Positions 5,862 to 8,582 of a stretch of 8,582 bases of DNA are shown here, one piece after another. The first letter of the stretch is position 1; each line of letters opens with the position of its first letter. This stretch comes from an uncultured bacterium (GTDB lineage Bacteria > Desulfobacterota > Desulfovibrionia > Desulfovibrionales > Desulfovibrionaceae). The notes beneath the pieces are model-generated. The model was given only the letters and a program-made list of their open reading frames with translations. It searched no databases and was not told the DNA's origin. Location: assembly GCA_905215675.1 (NCBI GenBank), contig CAJMRA010000086.1:1-8582 (forward strand). The letters are read 5' to 3'. The translations under genes were made by a program, and so were the position numbers.

Positions 5862-6393
5862 AAAAACCTTCCAGTGGCATGCCGACGGCGAAACGGACGC
5901 CGCGGACACGCCGAGCCGCTCGGCCAGAAAACGCCAGAGCACGGCCCTGCAAAAGCTGGGCGAGCAACTGACGCAACTGGACGCGAGCGCGCGCGCCGCC
6001 CTGCCCCTGTCCGCGGATCTGGCGGAAGCCCTGCGCCTCTATGACAGAATCCGGGACAAGGAAGGACGGCGGCGGCAACTGCAATATATCGGCCGCCTCA
6101 TGCGGGAAATCGACGCGGGCCCCCTCGAGACGGCGCTTGCCGCCCGCACCGCCGCCCATCAGGCCGATACGGCCCTGCTCCACCGGGCCGAGCAATGGCG
6201 CGCCGCCCTGCTGGACGCGGCCCCCGATCAGCTGCGGGATCTGCTGCGGCGCTGCCTGCCCGCCGCCGACGACGCGACGCTGGCGGCGCTGGAACGCGCG
6301 ACGCTGGCCGCCCGGGAGGAAAATCCCGCGGGGCCGCCCCACGCCCGCCGCGCCCTCTTTCGGGAACTTATGGCCGCCATGAAAAAGGCCTGA
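5851..6393 (+). CDS. darP: DarP (YjgA, DUF615), 50S ribosomal subunit assembly factor
   Basis: 180 residues, the same length class as E. coli YjgA/DarP (183). DarP associates with late 50S assembly intermediates and promotes peptidyl-transferase centre maturation. The signature KEGRRRQLQYIGRLMR (70-85) is nearly identical to the E. coli KMEGRRRQLQLIGKMLR segment. Other family features are the basic SARKRQSTALQKLGEQL region (24-40), LPLSADLAEAL (51-61) and the C-terminal HARRALFRELMAAM. The protein is soluble and almost wholly helical, without a signal peptide. ATG 5851 lies within the last codons of the prenyltransferase gene (11-nt overlap, different frame), with GGGAG about 9 nt upstream, so translational coupling is likely. 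It is the last gene of the mogA-like/mqnP/darP unit. Its stop codon lies in a hairpin. Confidence 0.9.
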   Translation: MPRKKTFQWHADGETDAADTPSRSARKRQSTALQKLGEQLTQLDASARAALPLSADLAEALRLYDRIRDKEGRRRQLQYIGRLMREIDAGPLETALAARTAAHQADTALLHRAEQWRAALLDAAPDQLRDLLRRCLPAADDATLAALERATLAAREENPAGPPHARRALFRELMAAMKKA

Positions 6394-6413
6394 AATAAAC
6401 CTTTTTATTTCAG
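6390..6413 (+). terminator. Hairpin at the darP stop codon (weak terminator candidate)
   Basis: Perfect 10-bp arms CTGAAATAAA (6390-6399) and TTTATTTCAG (6404-6413) around a CCTT loop. The darP TGA stop (6391-6393) lies in the left arm. The stem is A/T-rich and the next bases are CTTGTTAC, not a T tract. Termination is therefore plausible but not typical, and 3'-end protection is an alternative. Confidence 0.4.
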
Positions 6414-6436
6414 CTTGTTACAGACTCCTTGCAAAC

Positions 6437-6490
6437 AAAAAAATTTTTTTGAAAAAACTGCTTGACTCCGGGGGAGGTTTTACGTAGAAC
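6437..6490 (+). promoter_or_regulatory. tRNA-Thr promoter with A/T-rich upstream (UP-like) element
   Basis: -35 TTGACT (6462-6467), exactly 17 bp, -10 TAGAAC (6485-6490). Seven A then seven T (6437-6450) plus an A run to 6457 occupy roughly -40 to -60, where UP elements of stable-RNA promoters lie. The spacer is GC-rich (CCGGGGGAGG), as in some growth-regulated promoters. Predicted start is near 6497, about 15 nt before the mature tRNA. Confidence 0.75.
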
Positions 6491-6511
6491 CTCTCTTGTC
6501 GAGAGCGACAC

Positions 6512-6587
6512 GCCCTTGTAGCTCAGTCGGTAGAGTGCATCCTTGGTAAGGATGAGGTCACCAGTTCAATCCTGGTCAAGGGCTCCA
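6512..6587 (+). tRNA. tRNA-Thr(GGT)
   Basis: 76 nt with all four arms. Acceptor strands are GCCCTTG and CAAGGGC, the D arm is GCTC...GAGT, and the anticodon arm is CATCC-TTGGTAA-GGATG with anticodon GGT (reads ACC/ACT). The T arm is ACCAG-TTCAATC-CTGGT. Discriminator T and a gene-encoded CCA end it at 6585-6587. It is a single gene with its own promoter and terminator. The upstream leader CTCTC (6491-6495) can pair with GAGAG at 6501-6505 or with GAGAG at 6590-6594 just after the CCA. Confidence 0.97.
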
Positions 6588-6595
6588 TCGAGAGT

Positions 6596-6627
6596 AAAAC
6601 GCCCATGGAAACATGGGCGTTTTTTTT
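6596..6627 (+). terminator. Intrinsic terminator of the tRNA-Thr gene
   Basis: Arms AAAACGCCCATG (6596-6607) and CATGGGCGTTTT (6612-6623) form a perfect 12-bp stem with a GAAA tetraloop. The run of T continues to 6627. It begins 9 nt after the encoded CCA. Confidence 0.93.
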
Positions 6628-6655
6628 GTTCACCTCCTACCCCCGCGATACAGTC

Positions 6656-7003
6656 ATGCAACTGCCCGTTCCCGCCGTCACCATAGGTCTGCTGCTCTGT
6701 TCCAACGTCTTCATGACATTCGCCTGGTACGGACACCTCAAACACAGAGGTTCCGCCCTGCCGCTGGTCATTCTCATCAGCTGGGGCATCGCCTTTTTCG
6801 AGTACATGCTTCAGGTACCGGCAAACCGCATCGGCTACGGCTACTTCAACGCCGCGGAACTCAAGACCATTCAGGAAGTCATCTCCCTCAGCGTATTCTG
6901 CTTCTTTTCCGTGTTCTATCTCAACGAGCCGCTGCGCTGGAACTATATCGTCGGTTTCGGTCTGATCGTGCTGGCCGCCTGGGTCATCTTCAAGCAGTGG
7001 TAG
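6656..7003 (+). CDS. DUF486 / DMT-superfamily small membrane protein
   Basis: 115 residues with four membrane segments at about 5-25, 35-53, 71-88 and 94-112, the expected size for DUF486. The family is annotated as DMT-like but has no established substrate. The signatures are strong: TFAWYGHLK (21-29), ISWGIAFFEYMLQVPANRIGYG (41-62, quoted as a span), IQEVISL (72-78) and NEPLRWNY (90-97). The ATG at 6656 gives the family's normal start. The frame is open back to an ATG at 6605, but that lies inside the tRNA terminator stem. No Shine-Dalgarno sequence is visible before 6656, and only 28 nt separate it from the terminator's T run. The TauE/SafE gene starts 6 nt after the stop. Confidence 0.88.
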   Translation: MQLPVPAVTIGLLLCSNVFMTFAWYGHLKHRGSALPLVILISWGIAFFEYMLQVPANRIGYGYFNAAELKTIQEVISLSVFCFFSVFYLNEPLRWNYIVGFGLIVLAAWVIFKQW

Positions 7004-7009
7004 ACGCAC

Positions 7010-7774
7010 GTGATTACCGCAACGACCATTCTTGTCTGCACGCTGTCCGCCCTGTTCGCCGGTTTCATCGACTCCGTCGCCGGCGGGGGCGGCCTCATCA
7101 CCATTCCCACGCTGCTGCTTGCCGGCGTTCCCCCGCACACGGCGCTGGCCTGCAACAAGGTCAGCAGCAGTCTGGGCACCGCCATGGCCCTCGGCACCTT
7201 TGCCCGCAGCGGACTCGTCGTCTGGCGTCTCGCCGCCATCGGCACCGGCTTTGCCCTTGTGGGGTCGGCCATCGGCTCCCGTCTGGCGCTCACGCTCGAT
7301 CCCGAAACGCTCGGCAGGGTGCTCATCATCCTTCTGCCCTTCGCCATGCTCGCGACGCTGCTCCCGCGCAAGGACAAGGAACTGCCGCTGGTCTTCGACG
7401 GCCCCCGCTTCTATTTTCTCGCGCCGCTCTGCTGCTTCGTCGTCGGCATCTACGACGGTTTCTTCGGTCCGGCCACGGGCAGTTTCTTCATTCTGGCCCT
7501 GCACCTGATTGTGCGCGTCCACCTGCTTCAGGCCAGCGCCACCACCAAGGTGCTCAACCTGTCTTCCAACATCGGCGCGGCCGTCGTCTTCATCTTCAGC
7601 GGCGAAGTGGTCTGGAGTCTGGCGCTCTGCATGGCCATGGGCTCCATTACCGGCAACTGGATGGGCAGTCGCATGGCCATACGGATCGGCGGCGTCTTTG
7701 TGCAGCGCGTCCTGATCGTATCGCTCTCCATTCTCATGGTGTCCCTGATCTGGACATACTTCATCAAGGCATGA
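7010..7774 (+). CDS. TauE/SafE (TSUP) family membrane transporter
   Basis: 254 residues, about seven to eight membrane segments, normal TSUP size. The family moves sulfur compounds or organic anions (sulfite, sulfoacetate and others) across the inner membrane; the substrate here is unknown. It has the typical internal duplication. The first half has AGFIDSVAGGGGLITIP (17-33) with ACNK (47-50). The second has GIYDGFFGPATGSFF (146-160) with ATTK (177-180). The start is GTG at 7010, 6 nt after the stop of the DUF486 gene, without a clear Shine-Dalgarno sequence, so coupling with the upstream gene is likely. The phosphopantetheinyl transferase gene begins 7 nt after its stop. In sulfate or sulfonate respirers such a transporter could export sulfite, but nothing in the window links it to sulfur genes. 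Confidence 0.92.
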   Translation: MITATTILVCTLSALFAGFIDSVAGGGGLITIPTLLLAGVPPHTALACNKVSSSLGTAMALGTFARSGLVVWRLAAIGTGFALVGSAIGSRLALTLDPETLGRVLIILLPFAMLATLLPRKDKELPLVFDGPRFYFLAPLCCFVVGIYDGFFGPATGSFFILALHLIVRVHLLQASATTKVLNLSSNIGAAVVFIFSGEVVWSLALCMAMGSITGNWMGSRMAIRIGGVFVQRVLIVSLSILMVSLIWTYFIKA

Positions 7775-7781
7775 TCCCGGC

Positions 7782-8516
7782 GTGAAGGCTCCGCATCCGG
7801 CGCTCCGCCTTCTTTTCTGTCCCCTGCCCTCGCCGCGACAGGCGGCGAGGCTGCAGGCCGTCATGCCGCCCCGGCTTTCTCCCGCCGACAACGCCCATAT
7901 CCGCCGCTTCACGGCCCCCGGAGCCGCCGACGCGCGTCTGCTGGCCCGGGCCCTGCTCGTTCTTGCCTGCCGCTCCTTCTGTCCGGCCCTGCCCGCCACC
8001 CTGCGCAGGACGACCTCCGGCGCGCCCGCTCTCGGCTTTCCGCAGGACGCCGCGCAGGCGGCGCTGTCCTTTGCCTACAGCCCGCAGGCCGTCGTCTGCG
8101 CGCTGGCCATCGCTCCCGCCGCCTGCCGTCTGGGCGTCGATCTGGAGGCCCTCGCCTCCCCGCCGCCCGCGCGGCGCGCCTTCCATCCCCGCGAACATGT
8201 GTCCGGCCCCCGCGACGCCCTGCGTCGCTGGACCGTCAAGGAAGCCCTGCTGAAAGCCCGGGGCACGGGACTGTCGCTCGATCCGGCAGGGCTCCATACC
8301 GGACGATCCGGTCAGCGACGGGGCCTGCACCCCGCCGCCCTGCCGCCGCTGTACTGGCGCTCCCTGCCGCTTCCCGGGCACTGGTGTTCCCTTGCGCTGT
8401 CGCATGCGCTCCCCCTGCGCCTGTCCTGCCTGACATGTGCCGACGTCATACGGGCGCTTGGCGTCCCCGGCACACCGGGGCAAAGTCCCGCCGCCACGAG
8501 CGCGTGTTCATGCTGA
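7782..8516 (+). CDS. Sfp-type 4'-phosphopantetheinyl transferase, divergent
   Basis: 244 residues. Enzymes of this family attach the phosphopantetheine arm of CoA to a serine of acyl or peptidyl carrier proteins. The metal and catalytic motifs are present: LGVDLEA (117-123; Asp120, Glu122) and RWTVKEALLKARGTGLSLDP (149-168; Trp150, Lys153, Glu154, Lys158). HPREH (135-139) fits the F(F/H)xxxE region. The usual N(I/L)SHS motif that contacts CoA is replaced by SFAYS (96-100). The N-terminal LSPADNAHIRRF (32-43) and RLLARALL (52-59) match the family's first domain, which supports the GTG start at 7782 over the internal ATG at residue 28. The C-terminus is Cys-rich (CLTCA, then ACSC at the end). 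The gene follows the TauE/SafE gene by 7 nt. The target carrier protein is unknown. Confidence 0.82.
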   Translation: MKAPHPALRLLFCPLPSPRQAARLQAVMPPRLSPADNAHIRRFTAPGAADARLLARALLVLACRSFCPALPATLRRTTSGAPALGFPQDAAQAALSFAYSPQAVVCALAIAPAACRLGVDLEALASPPPARRAFHPREHVSGPRDALRRWTVKEALLKARGTGLSLDPAGLHTGRSGQRRGLHPAALPPLYWRSLPLPGHWCSLALSHALPLRLSCLTCADVIRALGVPGTPGQSPAATSACSC

Positions 8517-8527
8517 CGAGCCTCTTT

Positions 8528-8550
8528 TAGAGCATTTTATCTTTGAAATG
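8528..8550 (+). repeat. Half-site copy of the intergenic repeat family
   Basis: TAGAGCATTTT (8528-8538) followed by a TTTGAAA box (8542-8548). It matches the outer end of the element at 1606-1754 (TAGAGCGTTTT on the left; TAGCGCATTTT then TTTGAAA from the right on the other strand). It starts 11 bp after the phosphopantetheinyl transferase stop. A larger element may continue past the window edge. Confidence 0.55.
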
Positions 8551-8582
8551 GGTTGAGGGTTGAGATTCAGGGGGAGGGGAAC

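Noticed and set aside
6512..6587. tRNA-Thr as the attachment site of an integrated element
   Set aside because: No integrase follows, no copy of the tRNA 3' end recurs in the window, and the neighbours look like ordinary chromosomal genes. The 7-bp TCGAGAG repeat is too short to mean much.
6605..6655. ATG at 6605 as the start of the DUF486 protein
   Set aside because: It lies inside the perfect stem of the tRNA terminator and adds residues outside the family pattern.
6566..7999. 477-codon minus-strand open frame opposite DUF486, TauE/SafE and PPTase
   Set aside because: The charged, Gly/Glu/Asp/His-rich translation has no domain signature and is antisense to three recognisable genes.

Overview
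The window is GC-rich chromosomal DNA from a proteobacterium. A member of the Desulfovibrionaceae (Desulfobacterota) is my best guess. The grounds are the GC-rich codon use, a UbiA-type prenyltransferase of the kind used in futalosine-route menaquinone synthesis, a short QueF and the general gene mix. No rRNA or marker gene is present to prove this. The content is mostly core housekeeping, with no integrase, transposase, phage gene, CRISPR array or toxin-antitoxin pair.

Left half, all on the minus strand (transcription runs right to left): queF (queuosine synthesis), murJ (lipid II flippase), a 234-bp spacer filled by a palindromic repeat element, an uncharacterised two-pass membrane protein with an Hpt-like C-terminus that lacks the phospho-accepting histidine, and the start of ftsY (SRP receptor). 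Only the Ala/Pro/Glu-rich acidic domain of FtsY lies in the window, and it carries an 80-codon repeat.

Centre, plus strand: a 240-bp divergent intergenic region holds a good sigma70-type promoter followed about 80 bp later by a terminator-like hairpin with a T tract. This sits just before the ribosome binding site of a molybdopterin-binding (MogA/MoaB-like) gene that starts with TTG. That gene, a UbiA-family prenyltransferase (mqnP-like) and darP (ribosome assembly) form a tight unit with a 4-nt gap and an 11-nt overlap.

Right part, plus strand: a complete tRNA-Thr(GGT) gene has its own UP-element-like tract, promoter and strong intrinsic terminator. Directly after it come a small DUF486/DMT membrane protein, a TauE/SafE transporter and a divergent Sfp-type 4'-phosphopantetheinyl transferase, spaced 6-7 nt apart. 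The window ends in another copy of the half-site that bounds the repeat element near murJ.

I see no clearly new multi-gene system. The points most worth following are the attenuator or small-RNA arrangement ahead of the mogA-like gene, the intergenic repeat that supplies the murJ stop codon, the histidine-less Hpt-like membrane protein next to ftsY, and motif losses in QueF and the phosphopantetheinyl transferase.
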